Below, in pieces: positions 34,306-47,024 of a stretch of 64,000 nucleotides of DNA. A program made the translations under genes and the position numbers. How positions within the stretch are numbered: the stretch's first letter is position 1; each line of letters opens with the position of its first letter. The stretch covers positions 1,187,001-1,251,000 of the forward strand of contig NC_134029.1 in NCBI RefSeq assembly GCF_964204645.1, written 5' to 3'. This DNA is from Tubulanus polymorphus (taxonomy: Eukaryota > Nemertea > Palaeonemertea > Tubulaniformes > Tubulanidae). The notes below the pieces were generated by a model. That model had not been told where the DNA came from and did not search any database. It saw nothing but the letters and a program-made list of their open reading frames with translations.

Positions 34306-34480
34306 TGTAAATATTGTAAATTTGTAAATAGTAGTTTTTATTTCTCTTGTAAATATTGTAAATTTGTAAATAGTAGTTTTTATTTCTCTTGTAAATATTG
34401 TAAATTTGTAAATAGTCGTTTTTATTTCTCTTTTTAATTTTCTTGTAGATATTGTAAATTTGTAGATAGTAGTTTGTTTT
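34303..34480. repeat. ~44-bp tandem repeat (TTGTAAATATTGTAAATTTG)
   Basis: Four copies of TTGTAAATATTGTAAATTTG plus TAAATAGTAGTTTTTATTTC. Confidence 0.9.
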
Positions 34481-34799
34481 TTTCTTTTTTCATAATTTTC
34501 ATCGGATCTCACTTTATTCAATACAACAGAATGAATGCATTCAATCTTGGTTTCAAACTATTACTTTTCACTTTTCACATACATTCGTAGCATTGATACC
34601 ATTACATTAGATAAGTCCCTCCTCCTTTTGAATTAATATTTGAAAGAAGATTAAGTTAAGCATGTAGTTAAGCATGTAGTAATAAGCGTATTACATCGAA
34701 GACATTTTGTCACAGGCTGAAGAGCATCTTATATCATATGTCAAGAAATAGGGATTGGAGTGTACTTTACCATTACTGGTTTGCAATATGCTTTAGCAT

Positions 34800-35860
34800 C
34801 ATTTGTTGCAGTTATGAAAAATCATCTCATTGATTGTGCATACCTACCCCTCACTGGTTGCAGTTCACTCCATTGGTTGCAGCTATGAACAATCATCTCA
34901 TCGATTGTGCATACTTCCCCCTCACTGGTTGTCACTTCATTGGTTGCAGCTGAACAATCATCTCAATGATTGAGCTAATTTCCCCTCACTGGTTTGAAAT
35001 ATAATTTCCTCTCACTGGTTGCAGTTCACTCCATTGGTTGCAGCTATGAACAATCATCTCAATGATTGAGCTAATTTCCCCTCACTGGTTTGAAATATAA
35101 TTTCCTCTCACTGGTTGCAGTTCACTCCATTGGTTGCAGCTATGAACAATCATCTCAATGATTGAGCTAATTTCCCCTCACTGGTTTGAAATATAATTTC
35201 CCCTCACTGGTTGCAGTTCTCTCCATTGGTTGCAGCTATGAACAATCATCTCATTGATTGTGCATACTCTCCTCTCACTGGTTGCAGTTCACTTGATCGG
35301 TTGCAGCTATGAACAATCATCTCAATGATTGAGCATACTTCCCCTCACTTGTTGCAGTTCACTTGATTGGTTGCAGCTATGAACAATCATCTCATTGATT
35401 GTGCATACTTCCCCCCTCACTGGTTGCAGTTCACTTGACTGGTTGCAACTATGAACAATCATCTCAATGATTGAGCATACTTCCCTCACTTGTTGCAGTT
35501 CACTTGATTGGTTGCTGCTATGAACAATCATCTCATCGATTGTGTCATTCCCCTCACTGGTTGCAGTTCACTCCATTGGTTGCAGCTATGAACAATCATC
35601 TCATCGATTGTGCATACTTTCCCCTCACTGGTTGCAGTTCACTCCATTGGTTGCAGCTATGAACAATCATCTCATCGATTGTGCATATACTTTCCCCTCA
35701 CTGGTTGCAGTTCACTCCATTGGTTGCAGCTATGAACAATCATCTCATCGATTGTGCATATACTTTCCCCTCACTGGTTGCAGTTCACTCCATTAGTTGC
35801 AGCTATGAACAATCATCTCATCGATTGTGCATACTTCCTCTCACTGCTGGTTTGCAGTTT
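34800..35860. repeat. ~70-75-bp satellite (GGTTGCAGTTCACTCCATTG)
   Basis: About 14-15 copies of CACTGGTTGCAGTTCACTCC, ATTGGTTGCAGCTATGAACA and ATCATCTCATCGATTGTGCA with variable CCCCT linkers. GGTTGCAG occurs twice per unit. ORFs here are translations of the repeat. Confidence 0.95.
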
Positions 35861-36835
35861 TCAGCTTTGGTTTGATGATGATAAATGCTGGTTTTATCAT
35901 TGGCTCTACGCGAACAGTTATCAAAATGTTGGAAGCCTTTGCCAGACGTTTTGTGGGTTCTATCTCTCTAAGAAAAAGCTAAATGGGATAAGGGTTTCAA
36001 TTTGGAATACAGTTTGTCTCCTCCAGCAACAAACGTCCATAGTCTAGAATAAACTGATTTGCATTTGTAAAAAAGCTTTGATAGGTGTATGGCTACATTT
36101 CCTACTAGACTCCTCTCTCTCATCACGAAATATGAATTACTGCTAAATCAATTGGTGGTAATGAAAGTTAAGTGTTACAAAACACTGCAAGTGGGTGTCT
36201 TGAAACAATGATACATGTAATGAAACATTGATAGATGTACTGATCTTGTGGTTTGTTCTACCTCCTTCCTCTGCTACGAGGTGATATATCGTGCCATTTT
36301 TATATACAATATCAAAATCATAGACAATTAAAATCTTGTGGTGGCGTGGCTTCTCCTTTTGTACTCTATAACCCCCGGTAATGGCCTTGCTATGACATCA
36401 AACGAGTATCAAATACAGAAGATACTCCGTTCTTCTCCTTTAAAAATGGAAAATACTGTTGTTTGCTACTACGGCAAATACTGTTGTTTGCTACTGCATG
36501 TTGCTCATTCCACTCTGTTCTAGGGGTGATATTGAGTTTTGGAGTCTCTTCTCCTTCCCTTGCCTTCTTGAATTGTCAAATAGATGTGATTTACAATACT
36601 GATTACTTCCTTATTTGAAAACTTCATGTTGCTGATGCTTGCTATCATTCAACTCTTGTTTTGGTTGTGATGTTGAGTTTTAAAACGTTGTGTTAGGTGT
36701 ACATGCCTCCTCTCCTCTCTCTCCTCTCTCATCAACAATTAAATAAGACACTCATTGTTTATATACATTTAGTTTTTTGCTGTGGTTTCCTGAATAGAAA
36801 AGTTTGAAATTGCTCATTGATTGCTGCGCATTTCA
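35861..36835. other. Spacer between satellites
   Basis: No recognisable gene. One isolated copy of the following 59-bp unit lies near 36131-36190, and single diverged pieces of the 150-bp satellite (ACTGTTGTTTGCTACT, TTGCTCATTC) lie near 36455-36680. Confidence 0.5.
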
Positions 36836-36839
36836 AACT

Positions 36840-37400
36840 ATGGATCAATTACTGCTAAATCAATTGATGGTGATGAAAGTTAAGTGTTACAAAACACTGT
36901 GGGTAAATTACTGCTAAATCAACTGGTGGTGATGAAAGTTAAGTGTTACAAAACACTGTGGGTAGATTACTGCTAAATCAATTGGTGGTGATGAAAGTCA
37001 AGTGTTACAAAACACTGTGGGTAGATTACTGCTAAATCAATTGGTGGTGATGAAAGTTAAGTGTTACAAAACACTGTGGGTAGATTACTGCTAAATCAAT
37101 TGGTGGTGATGAAAGTTAAGTGTTACAAAACACTGTGGGTAAATTACTGGTAAATCAATTGGTGGTGATGAAAGTTAAGTGTTACAAAACACTGTGGGTA
37201 GATTACTGCTAAATCAACTGGTGGTGATGAAAGTTAAGTGTTACAAAACACTGTGGATAGATTACTGCTAAATCAATTGGTGGTGATGAAAGTTAAGTGT
37301 TACAAAACACTGTGGGTAAATTACTGGTAAATCAATCGGTAGTGATGAGAGTTAATTGTTACAAAACACTGTGGGTAAATTACTGCTAAATCATAACTGA
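36840..37400. repeat. 59-bp satellite (ATTACTGCTAAATCAATTGG)
   Basis: Nine to ten copies at 59-bp spacing: ATTACTGCTAAATCAATTGG, TGGTGATGAAAGTTAAGTGT, TACAAAACACTGTGGGTAG. GTGTTACAAAACAC is an inverted repeat in each unit. Confidence 0.95.
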
Positions 37401-40400
37401 TGACCACCTTAAATACTGCTGCTTGGTGCTGGGTGTTAATTGATACACTCTGTTTTGAAGTGATATTGAGTTCAGGAGTCTCCTCCTTCCTTCAACTGTC
37501 ATGTAGAAACGTGACAAACAAACTGAATTGTCAGTGCGTTACAACACTGATGACCTCCTTTAATACTGCTGTTTGCTGGTGGTGTTAATTGATACACTCT
37601 GTTTTGGGGTGATATCTAAAATATATATAAAAATTATTACATAAAACATTATAACAACATGAATCATTCTCCTTAAATACTGCTGCTTGCTGCTGGCTCT
37701 GTATTGGGGTGATATTGATCGCAGGAGTCTTCTCCTTCCTGCTTCAACTGTCATGTAGAAACGTGACAAACAAACTGAATTGTCAGTGTGTTACAACACT
37801 GATGACCTCCTTTAATACTGCTGTTTGCTGGTGGTGTTAATTGATACACTCTGTTTTGGGGTGATATCTAAAATATATATAAAAATTATTACATAAAACA
37901 TTATAACAACATGAATCATTCTCCTTAAATACTGCTGCTTGCTGCTGGCTCTGTATTGGGGTGATATTGATCGCAGGAGTCTTCTCCTTCCTGCTTCAAC
38001 TGTCATGTAGAAACGTGACAAACAAACTGAATTGTCAGTGTGTTACATCACTGATGACCTCCTTTAATACTGCTGCTTGCTGCTGGGTGTTAATTGATAC
38101 ACTCTGTTTTGGAGTGATATTGAGTTCAGGAGTCTCCTCCTTCCTTCAACTGTCATGTAGAAACGTGACAAACAAACTGAATTGTCAGTGTGTTACAGCA
38201 CTGATGACCTCCCTTAATACTGCTGCTTGGTGCTGGGTGTTAATTGATACACTCTGTTTTGGAGTGATATTGAGTTCAGGAGTCTCCTCCTTCCTTCAAC
38301 TGTCATGTAGAAACGTGACAAACAAACTGAATTGTCAGTGTGTTACAGCACTGATGACCTCCCTTAATACTGCTGCTTGGTGCTGGGTGTTAATTGATAC
38401 ACTCTGTTTTGGAGTGATATTGAGTTCAGGAGTCTCCTCCTTCCTTCAACTGTCATGTAGAAACGTGACAAACAAACTGAATTGTCAGTGTGTTACAAAA
38501 CTTATGACCTCCCTTAATACTGCTGCTTGGTGCTGGGTGTTAATTGATACACTCTGTTTTGAAGTGATATTGAGTTCAGGAGTCTCCTCCTTCCTTCAAC
38601 TGTCATGTAGAAACGTGACAAACAAACTGAATTGTCAGTGCGTTACAACACTGATGGCCTCCTTTAATACTGCTGCTTGGTGCTGGGTGTTAATTGATAC
38701 ACTCTGTTTTGGAGTGATATTGAGTGCAGGAGTCTCCTCCTTCCTTCTTCAACTGTCATGTAGAAACGCGACAAACGAACTGAATTGTCAGTGCGTTACA
38801 ACACTGATGGCCTCCTTTAATACTGCTGCTTGGTGCTGGGTGTTAATTGATACACTCTGTTTTGGGGTGATATTGAGTTCAGGAGTCTCCTCCTTCCTTC
38901 TTCAACTGTCATGTAGAAACGTGACAAAGGAACTGAATTTTCAGTGTGTTACAACACTGATGACCTCCTTTAATACTGCTGCTTGCTGCTGGGTGTTAAT
39001 TCTTACCACATTCCATGAACTTCTTGAATTATTACATTGAACATTATTACAATAAGAATTATTACATTAAACATTATAACATCATGAATCATCCTCCTTA
39101 AATACTGCTGCTTGCTGCTGGCTCTGTTTTGGGGTGATATTGATCGCAGGAGTCTTCTCCTTCCTTCTTCAACTGTCATGTAGAAACGTGACAAACGAAC
39201 TGAATTGTCAGTGCGTTACAACTCTGATGGCCTCCTTTAATACTGCTGCTTGCTGGTGGTGTTAATTCTTACCACCTTCCATGAACTTCTTGAATTATTA
39301 CATTAAACATTATTACAATAAGAATTATTACATTAAAAATTATAACATCATGAATCATCCTCCTTAAATACTGCTGCTTGCTGCTGGCTCTGTTTTGGGG
39401 TGATATTGATCGCAGGAGTCTTCTCCTCCCTTCTTCAACTGTCATGTGGAAACGTGACAAACAAACTGAATTGTCAGTGCGTTACAACACTGATGACCTC
39501 TTTGAATGCTGCTGCTTGGTGCTGGGTGTTAATTAATACATTCTGTTTTGGGGTGATATTGAGTTCAGGAGTCTCCTCCTTCCTTCTTCAACTGTCATGT
39601 AGAAACGTGACTAACAAACTGAATTGTCAGTGTGTTACAACACTGATGACCTCCCTTAATACTGCTGCTTGCTGCTGGGTGTTAATAAATACACTCTGTT
39701 CAGGGGTGATATTGAGTGCAGGAGTCTCCTCCTTCCTTCTTCAACTGTCATGTAGAAATGTGACAAACAAACTGAATTTTCAGTGTGTTACAACACTGAT
39801 TACCTCCTTTAATACTGCTGCTTGGTGCTGGGTGTTAATTAATACACTCTGTTTTGGGGTGATATTGAGTTCAGGAGTCTCCTCCTTCCTTCTTCAACTG
39901 TCATGTAGAAACGTGACAAACAAACTGAATTGTCAGTGTGTTACAGCACTGATGACCTCCCTTAATACTGCTGCTTGCTGCTGGGTGTTAATAAATACAC
40001 TCTGCTCAGGGGTGATATTGAGTGCAGGAGTCTCCTCCTTCCTGCTTCAGCTGTCATGTAGAAACGTGACAAACAAACTGAATTGTCAGTGCGTTACAAC
40101 ACTGATGGGCTCCTTTAATACTGCTGCTTGCTGCTGCGTGTTAATTGATACACTCTGTTTTGGGGTGATATTGAGTGCAGGAGTCTCCTCCTTCCTTCTT
40201 CAGCTGTCATGTAGAAACGTGACAAACAAACTGAATTGTCAGTGCGTTACAACACTGATGGGCTCCTTTAATACTGCTGCTTGCTGCTGCGTGTTAATTG
40301 ATACACTCTGTTTTGGGGTGATATTGAGTGCAGGAGTCTCCTCCTTCCTTCTTCAACTGTCATGTAGAAACGTGACAAACAAACTGAATTGTCAGTGCGT

Positions 40401-41745
40401 TACAACACTGATGACCTCCTTGAATACTGCTGCTTGCTGGTGGTGTTAATTCTTACCACCTTCCATGAACTTCTTGAATTATTACATTAAACATTATTAC
40501 AATAAGAAATATTACATTAAACATTATAACATCATGAATCATCCTCCTTAAATACTGCTGCTTGCTGCTGGCTCTGTTTTGGGGTGATATTGATCGCAGG
40601 AGTCTTCTCCTTCCTTCTTCAACTGTCATGTAGAAACGTGACAAACAAACTGAATTGTCAGTGCGTTACATCACTGATGACCTCCTTTAATACTGCTGCT
40701 TGCTGCTGGGTGTAAATTCTTACCACCTTCCATGAACTTCTTGAATTATTACATTAAACATTATTACAATAAGAATTATTACATTAAACATTATAACATC
40801 ATGAATCATCCTCCTTAAATACTGCTGCTTGCTGCTGGCTCTGTTTTGGGGTGATATTGATCGGAGGAGTCTTCTCCTTCCTTCTTCAACTGTCATGTAG
40901 AAACGTGACAAACAAACTGAATTGTCAGTGCGTTACAACACTGATGGCCTCCTTTAATACTGCTGCTTGCTGGTGGTGTTAATTCTTACCACCTTCCATG
41001 AACTTCTTGAATTATTACATTAAACATTATTACAATAAGAATTATTACATTAAACATTATAACATCATGAATCATCCTCCTTAAATACTGCTGCTTGCTG
41101 CTGGCTCTGTTTTGGGGTGATATTGATCGCAGGAGTCTTCTCCTCCCTTCTTCAACTGTCATGTAGAAACGTGACTAACAAACTGAATTGTCAGTGTGTT
41201 ACAGCACTGATGACCTCCCTTAATACTGCTGCTAACTGCTGGGTGTTAATAAATACACTCTGTTCAGGGGTGATATTGAGTGCAGGAGTCTCCTCCTTCC
41301 TTCTTCAACTGTCATGTAGAAATGTGACAAACAAACTGAATTTTCAGTGTGTTACAACACTGATGACCTCCCTTAATACTGCTGCTAACTGCTGGGTGTT
41401 AATAAATACACTCTGTTCAGGGGTGATATTGAGTGCAGGAGTCTCCTCCTTCCTTCTTCAACTGTCATGTAGAAATGTGACAAACAAACTGAATTTTCAG
41501 TGTGGTACAACACTGATGACCTCCTTAAATACTGCTGCTTGCTGCTGCTTGTTAATTAATACACTCTGTTATGGGGTGATATTGAGTGCAGGAGTCTCCT
41601 CCTTCCTTCTTCAACTGTCATGTAGAAATGTGACAAACAAACTGAATTTTCAGTGTGGTACAACACTGATGACCTCCTTAAATACTGCTGCTTGCTGCTG
41701 CTTGTTAATTAATACACTCTGTTATGGGGTGATATTGAGTTTTGG
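37400..41745. repeat. 150-153-bp satellite array (main block)
   Basis: Roughly 28 copies of a unit of exactly 150 bp, or 153 bp with an extra CTT, containing CTGCTGCTTGCTGCTGGGTG, GTGATATTGAGTTCAGGAGT, CTCCTCCTTCCTTCTTCAAC and TGTCATGTAGAAACGTGAC. A higher-order variant with an inserted ATTACATTAAACATTATAAC segment is interspersed at 39000-39410 and 40450-41110, and two identical 252-bp units occur at 37560-38063. Because the period is a multiple of three and lacks stops, ORFs of 359, 349 and 243 codons arise. Unit differences are often non-synonymous, so I do not call them proteins. Confidence 0.95.
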
Positions 41746-42855
41746 TGATTTTTGCTCCCTGATCGTCCTTATTGCGACTTTACGTTTTAAATGTATAAAT
41801 ATTCAAAACAGCTATCCATCGATAGCTTTGTGGTGGTTGAATCATTGAAATGTCGCTGGTGTTGGTACATTGTATATATTGTAATATATGTTGGTGAAAT
41901 TGGATTGATCATGTTTTGTGATCGTCCTTTTTGCGACTTTACATTTTAAATGTATAAATATTCAAAACAGCTATCCATCGATAGCTTTGTGGTGGTTGAA
42001 TCATTGAAATGTTACTGGTGTTGGTACATTGTATATATTGTAATATATGTCGGTGAAATGGGATTGATCATGTTTCCTGATCATCCTTATTGCGACTTTA
42101 CGTTTTAAATGTATAAATATTCAAAACAGCTATCCATCGATAGCTTTGTGGTGGTTGAATCTTTGAAATGTCGCTGGTGTTGGTACATTGTATAGATTGT
42201 AATATATGTCGGTGAAATGGGATTGATCATGTTTCCTGATCATCCTTATTGCGACTTTACGTTTTAAATGTATAAATATTCAAAACAGCTATCCATCGAT
42301 AGCTTTGTGGTGGTTGAATCTTTGAAATGTCGCTGGTGTTGGTACATTGTATATATTGTAATATATGTCGGTGAAATTGGAATGATCATGTTTTGTGATC
42401 GTCCTTTTTGCGACTTAACATTTTAAATGTATAAATATTCAAAGCAGCTATCCATCGATAGCTTTGTGGTGGTTGTATCATTGAAATGTCGCTGGTGTTG
42501 GTACTGTGTATAAATTGTAATATATGTTGGTGAATTGGGATTGATTCTTATGTTTTCTGATCGTCCTTATTGCGACTTTAAGTTTTAAATGTATAAATAT
42601 TCAAAGTAGCTATCCATCGATAGCTTTGTGGTGGTTGTATCATTGAAATGTCGCTGGTGTTGGTACATTGTATATATTGTAATATATGTCGGTTAGTTGG
42701 GATTGATTCTTATGTTTTCTGATCATCCTTATCGTGACTTTACGTTTTAAATGTATAAATATTCAAAGCAGCTATCCATCGATAGCTTTGTGGTGGTTGT
42801 ATCATTGAAATGTCGCTGGTGTTGGTACTGTGTATATGGTATCAGCAAATTGTTA
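41745..42855. repeat. 159-bp satellite with AGCTATCCATCGATAGCT hairpin
   Basis: Seven copies at 159-bp spacing (GCTATCCATC at 41811, 41970, 42129 and onward), each with AGCTATC…GATAGCT palindrome, GTGGTGGTTGAATCATTGAA and ATTGTATATATTGTAATATA. It lies between two blocks of the 150-bp satellite. Confidence 0.95.
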
Positions 42856-42939
42856 TCATATTACACATTTTAAAAGCGTTATATTCAAAGATGCTATTGC
42901 TTAATAGCTTCACTCTTGTTCTTTGCACCTGAAGGTTGA

Positions 42940-43375
42940 TAATTGTCATGTAGAAACGTGACAAACGAACTGAATTGTCAGTGTGTTACATCACTGATGA
43001 CCTCCTTTAATACTGCTGCTTGCTGCTGGGTGTTAATTGATACACTCTGTTTTGGAGTGATATTGAGTTCAGGAGTCTCCTCCTTCCTTCTTCAAATGTC
43101 ATGTAGAAACGTGACAAACAAACTGAATTGTCAGTGCGTTACAACACTGATGACCTCCTTTAATACTGCTGTTTGCTGCTCGGTGTTAATTGATACACTC
43201 TGTTTTGGGGTGATATTGAGTTCAGGAGTCTCCTCCTTCCTTCTTCAAATGTCATGTAGAAATGTGACAAACAAACTGAATTGTCAGTGCGTTACAACAC
43301 TGATGACCTCCTTTAATACTGCTGCTTGCTGCTGGGTGTTAATTGATACACTCTGTTTTGGGGTGATATATTGAG
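42940..43375. repeat. 150-153-bp satellite, second block (three copies)
   Basis: Three units of the same family as 37400-41745, starting with TGTCATGTAGAAACGTGAC. They are separated from the main block by the 159-bp array. Confidence 0.95.
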
Positions 43376-44150
43376 TTTTGGGCAGTTTTGCTGCCTGATC
43401 TCCCTTGTAGCGACTTTACGTAAAAAGAATGAAAGATATAAAAGAATAATAGGTTTAAAAGAATGATGTGAAATAATTAAAGTTTCCTATAAACTTTACA
43501 TGTCAATGAAGAAACAGATGGGAAATACTGTTACATGTTAATTTCTACATTCTGTTCTAATTAAGGGTGATGATTAAAACTTGAATTAGTCATTACTTGT
43601 TCAGTAGATTTGTTAGATAGGAATCAGCTAAACTGGGACAGAGTGTTTTATCAATGCTGATAAACTCTAAACCTGAGTTAATAAAACTTCAAAACATTGG
43701 AGCCAATTCTTATCCATTATAGCCTATTAAATGAAGATCGATCTTCATAAACACCGGTGAAAAAAATTGACGTCTCACTTTGCACCTGACGTCTCACTTT
43801 GTACCTGACTTCTCACTTTGCACTGATGCATCCATGCACTAACGCACTTGCATGAAATGGCACTAGATACATAAAGACACACAAATTGTGTTTATGTATA
43901 TTTCAGGGGATACACATGCACACCCGCGGGTCCATGCGCATGATCGACATGTTGAGTGCTATCTTTGTTTGTGTGTGGATATAATTTGTGATAATGTTTC
44001 AGTGTTTGTCATTGAAAAGCATTAATTCTACAAACAATCTTAAATACTCATTTTGTAAACAAAAACATAAAAGGTTAATGATTAATTGTAAAATGGTAAA
44101 AATGAAATGTGAAAATATCTATGTCTGAAATAATGTACTGAAGATTAAGT
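43376..44150. other. Spacer before the duplicated exon-like units
   Basis: No coding gene. A small three-copy repeat CCTGACGTCTCACTTTG lies at 43765-43830. The rest is AT-rich. Confidence 0.45.
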
Positions 44151-44169
44151 CGCAGTGGTTATAGAAAGA

Positions 44170-46065
44170 TTAGAGCGTCAGATCAGCTAGATCAGATGTA
44201 CTGAGTTATCTCACTCAAAGTCAGAAACAATGAGTCACAGGGAAAGTTAACAGTTCCAGAGGAACGTCGAGTCATTTGTCTGAACTGACTTTAAATCAGG
44301 TATGATATTGAAATTGTATAAATCAATTTTCAAAGTATCAAAATTGAAAATTATTCATATTTTGTGTTTTCTTGTAGCAAATATTGAGTCACAGAACTGA
44401 GTGTCACTAGAGATGAGACAATCACCAGGCATCAGTTAGATGAATGTCACCACTCAGATCAGTAGTAATGATTCATCTCCGTCAAAGTCAGCAAAATTCG
44501 CAAGGAAGGTTGACAGTTCCAGAGGAACGTCGAGTCATTAGTCTGAACTGACTATAAATCAGGTATCAAGGTACATAAAACATGGTTCTCTTGTTGTAGG
44601 AAAAGTCTCAAACATTATGCTGGTCTGTTACATGTTTTCTTGCAGCAAATCATTAGACATACAATACCAGAGGAAGGATAAGTCATTGAACTGACTATAA
44701 ATCAAAGTCTCAAAATCTAAAATTATTCATATTTTATATGTTTTCTTGTAGCAAATATTGAGAGGTTTAACCACAGTGTCACCATAGATGAGAATATCAC
44801 TAGTGAGATCAGTACAGAACTATGTCCCTCCAAGTGGATAGATCAGGGCGTCACCAGTGAGATAAGTGCATCACAAGTGAGATGAGATCAGTGGTGCTGT
44901 GCTATATCTGCCTCTAAGTCAGGAACTAAGTAACAATTAAGAGTCACATGTAAACAGTTCCAGAGGAATGTCGAGTCATTAGTCTGAACTGACTTTAAAT
45001 CAGGTATGATATTGAAAATGATATGAATCAATTTTCAAATCAAAAGTTGAAAATTGCCGGTATTCATATGTATTTTGTGTTTTCTTGTAGCAAATATTGA
45101 GAGGTCCACAGAACTGAGTCATCAGAGATGAGACAATCACGAGGCATCAGTTAGATGAATGTCACCACTGGGATCAGTTGTACTTAATTAACTGCCTTAG
45201 CAACAAAGTAGAGTCACAAAGTTAACAGTTGCAAAGGAAGGTCGAGTCATTAGTATGAACTGACTTTAAATCAGGTATAACTTTGAAATTACATGAATCA
45301 ATTTTCAAATCTCACGTTATTCAAAATTATTCATATTTTGAGTTTTCGTTTTGTGAGTAGGAAATATCTAGAGATGTTATGTTACTAAAAGATGGAAAAA
45401 TACCTTCAGAGATTCACATGAATATTCTTCCAAAGTTGAAAGAATGGATGAGTCATGAATCTGAACAGACTATAAATCAGGTATATTGTAATAGAAAAAC
45501 GACTTATGTTTTAATGTTTGGTTGATTGTTGAAAATATCCTTTAATGTTTGTTTGTTTGTCTTGTAGGTGAAAATGTGTGAAATATCTAATCTAACTCGA
45601 TGTTGACTCTGATAATCAGGTGGCGCCTGTTGATCGTTTGAGAACTCTATTGCGTTGCTGGAACTTGGTGAACTCTAATGCGTTGCTGGAACTTGGTGAA
45701 CTATAATGCGTTACTGGAACTTGGAGAACTCTAATGCGTTGCTGGAACTTGGAGAACTCTAATGTGTTGCTGGAACTCGGAGAACTCTAATGCGTTGCTG
45801 GAACTTGGTGAACTCTAATGCGTTGCTGGAACTTGGTGAACTCTAATGCGTTACTGGAACTTGGAGAACTCTAATGCGTTACTGGAACTTGGAGAACTCC
45901 AATGTTTTGCTTGAACTTGGAGAACTCTAATGCGTTGCTTAACTTGGAGAATTCTTGTGAATGTTAAGACTTTGAGAATTCTTGTGTGTGCAACTGACCC
46001 TGTGTATCAATATGTGTGTTCAATTCGAGATTTACTTTGATTTGAATAAAACAAGTTAGAATATC
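44170..46065 (+). ncRNA. Putative long non-coding RNA gene with tandemly duplicated exons
   Basis: Exon-intron units are repeated head to tail. Donors of the form AAATCAG|GTATNA lie at 44299, 44562, 45003, 45274 and 45480; acceptors of the form TTTTCTTGTAG|CAAAT lie before 44378, 44752 and 45091, with TTTTCTTGCAG before 44646, a weaker TAG before 45361 and TTGTCTTGTAG before 45568. Predicted exons are 44378-44562, 44752-45003, 45091-45274, 45361-45480 and 45568 onward. The unit at 44646 has lost its donor (ATCAAAGTC). Exons share CCAGAGGAACGTCGAGTCAT and TCTGAACTGACTTTAAATCA. The exon at 44378 has stops in all three forward frames within 40 nt, so it is non-coding. The last exon runs through a 28-bp repeat to AATAAA at 46045. 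Transcription and the 5' start are not proven. Confidence 0.5.
45630..45955. repeat. 28-bp minisatellite (GAACTCTAATGCGTTGCTGG)
   Basis: About 12 copies of GAACTCTAATGCGTTGCTGG plus AACTTGGW; decaying at the end (GAATTCTTGTG). Probably within the last exon of the putative non-coding RNA. Confidence 0.95.
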
Positions 46066-46890
46066 TTTGATTGTTTCTAAAGAATTGTTGATGTTGTTTT
46101 GAGGTGGAACTGAAATGCAGTAGTCAGTTCCGTAGTGTGTTTGAACTTGACATGACATGATGACTGACCTTGATTTCTTCTTGTTGACTTCCGTCTGTGT
46201 TTGTTAATTACACTTCGTAACTCGTTTGTTTTTGTAAAACTTATTTATTTCTATGAAATGATATGGTGATTTGTAGAGGAGCTGTAGTGTATTCTCAACT
46301 TGGTGTAAATAGTAAAACGAGGTGGAAAGTACTTAACCAGTTTTATCTTGTCTTATTTGTTACATTGATAGATATATTGATTTTGTGGTACTTAATTGAT
46401 TTAAAGTGCTTGTGATTGGTGTTTGATAATTGGTTGACCTCTTTGTTTACTTATAAATACATATTGAACTATTAATCACGAAGACTAAAACCTATTCGTG
46501 GCTTAGTTGTTCACTACAAATTGTTTGTGTTGTTTTTCTGTGGTCTACAGTGGACTCGACTCTTCTAACTCGAATCACACTAATCAAGTATAGTATCACA
46601 TTGACTCTCAGATACTTTCAAACTCTTTGAAATTCTATTGTCTACAGTCAATCACCTGTACTCGCTTGTTTTAATTGATTTAGTAAGGAGAACTCGGTCT
46701 ACCCATGCACATTTAAACTTGATAGTCCAGATTATATTTTTCAGTATATACTAACACGTTAAGTGTAATGATAGATAACTACAGTAAACCTAACTCGGAT
46801 TTTCACTTCAACTCGTGCCAATCTAGCGGGTCACAGTTAATCCCAGTAAGGGCGAGTCGGTTTACTGAAGAAGTGTCTGTCACCGTTACC
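46066..46890. other. Intergenic spacer without recognisable gene
   Basis: TGGTCTACAGTGGACTCGAC near 46539 resembles the unit of the GMCL1 intron minisatellite (GGTCTACAGTAGACTG). Nothing else is recognised. Confidence 0.4.
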
Positions 46891-47024
46891 CAGAATACGT
46901 CTACTCAAGTATTGAACCTGGGGCACCCCTGTTTTCCTCTATTCAGCATCAGGACCACTAAAATCAGGGGCAGTAATTTTTGGGTTCGAACTCGGGACAT
47001 TCGCCTAGTTTAAATGATGCTATG

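Noticed and set aside
34800-35860. CRISPR-like impression of evenly spaced repeats
   Set aside because: Eukaryotic satellite: the whole unit is repeated, no unique spacers, no cas genes.
37961-41848. Long plus-strand ORFs (359, 349, 243 codons) with a 50-residue repeat
   Set aside because: They translate the 150/153-bp satellite. Units differ mostly by amino-acid-changing substitutions, there is no start context or signal, and other copies in the same array are out of frame or interrupted.
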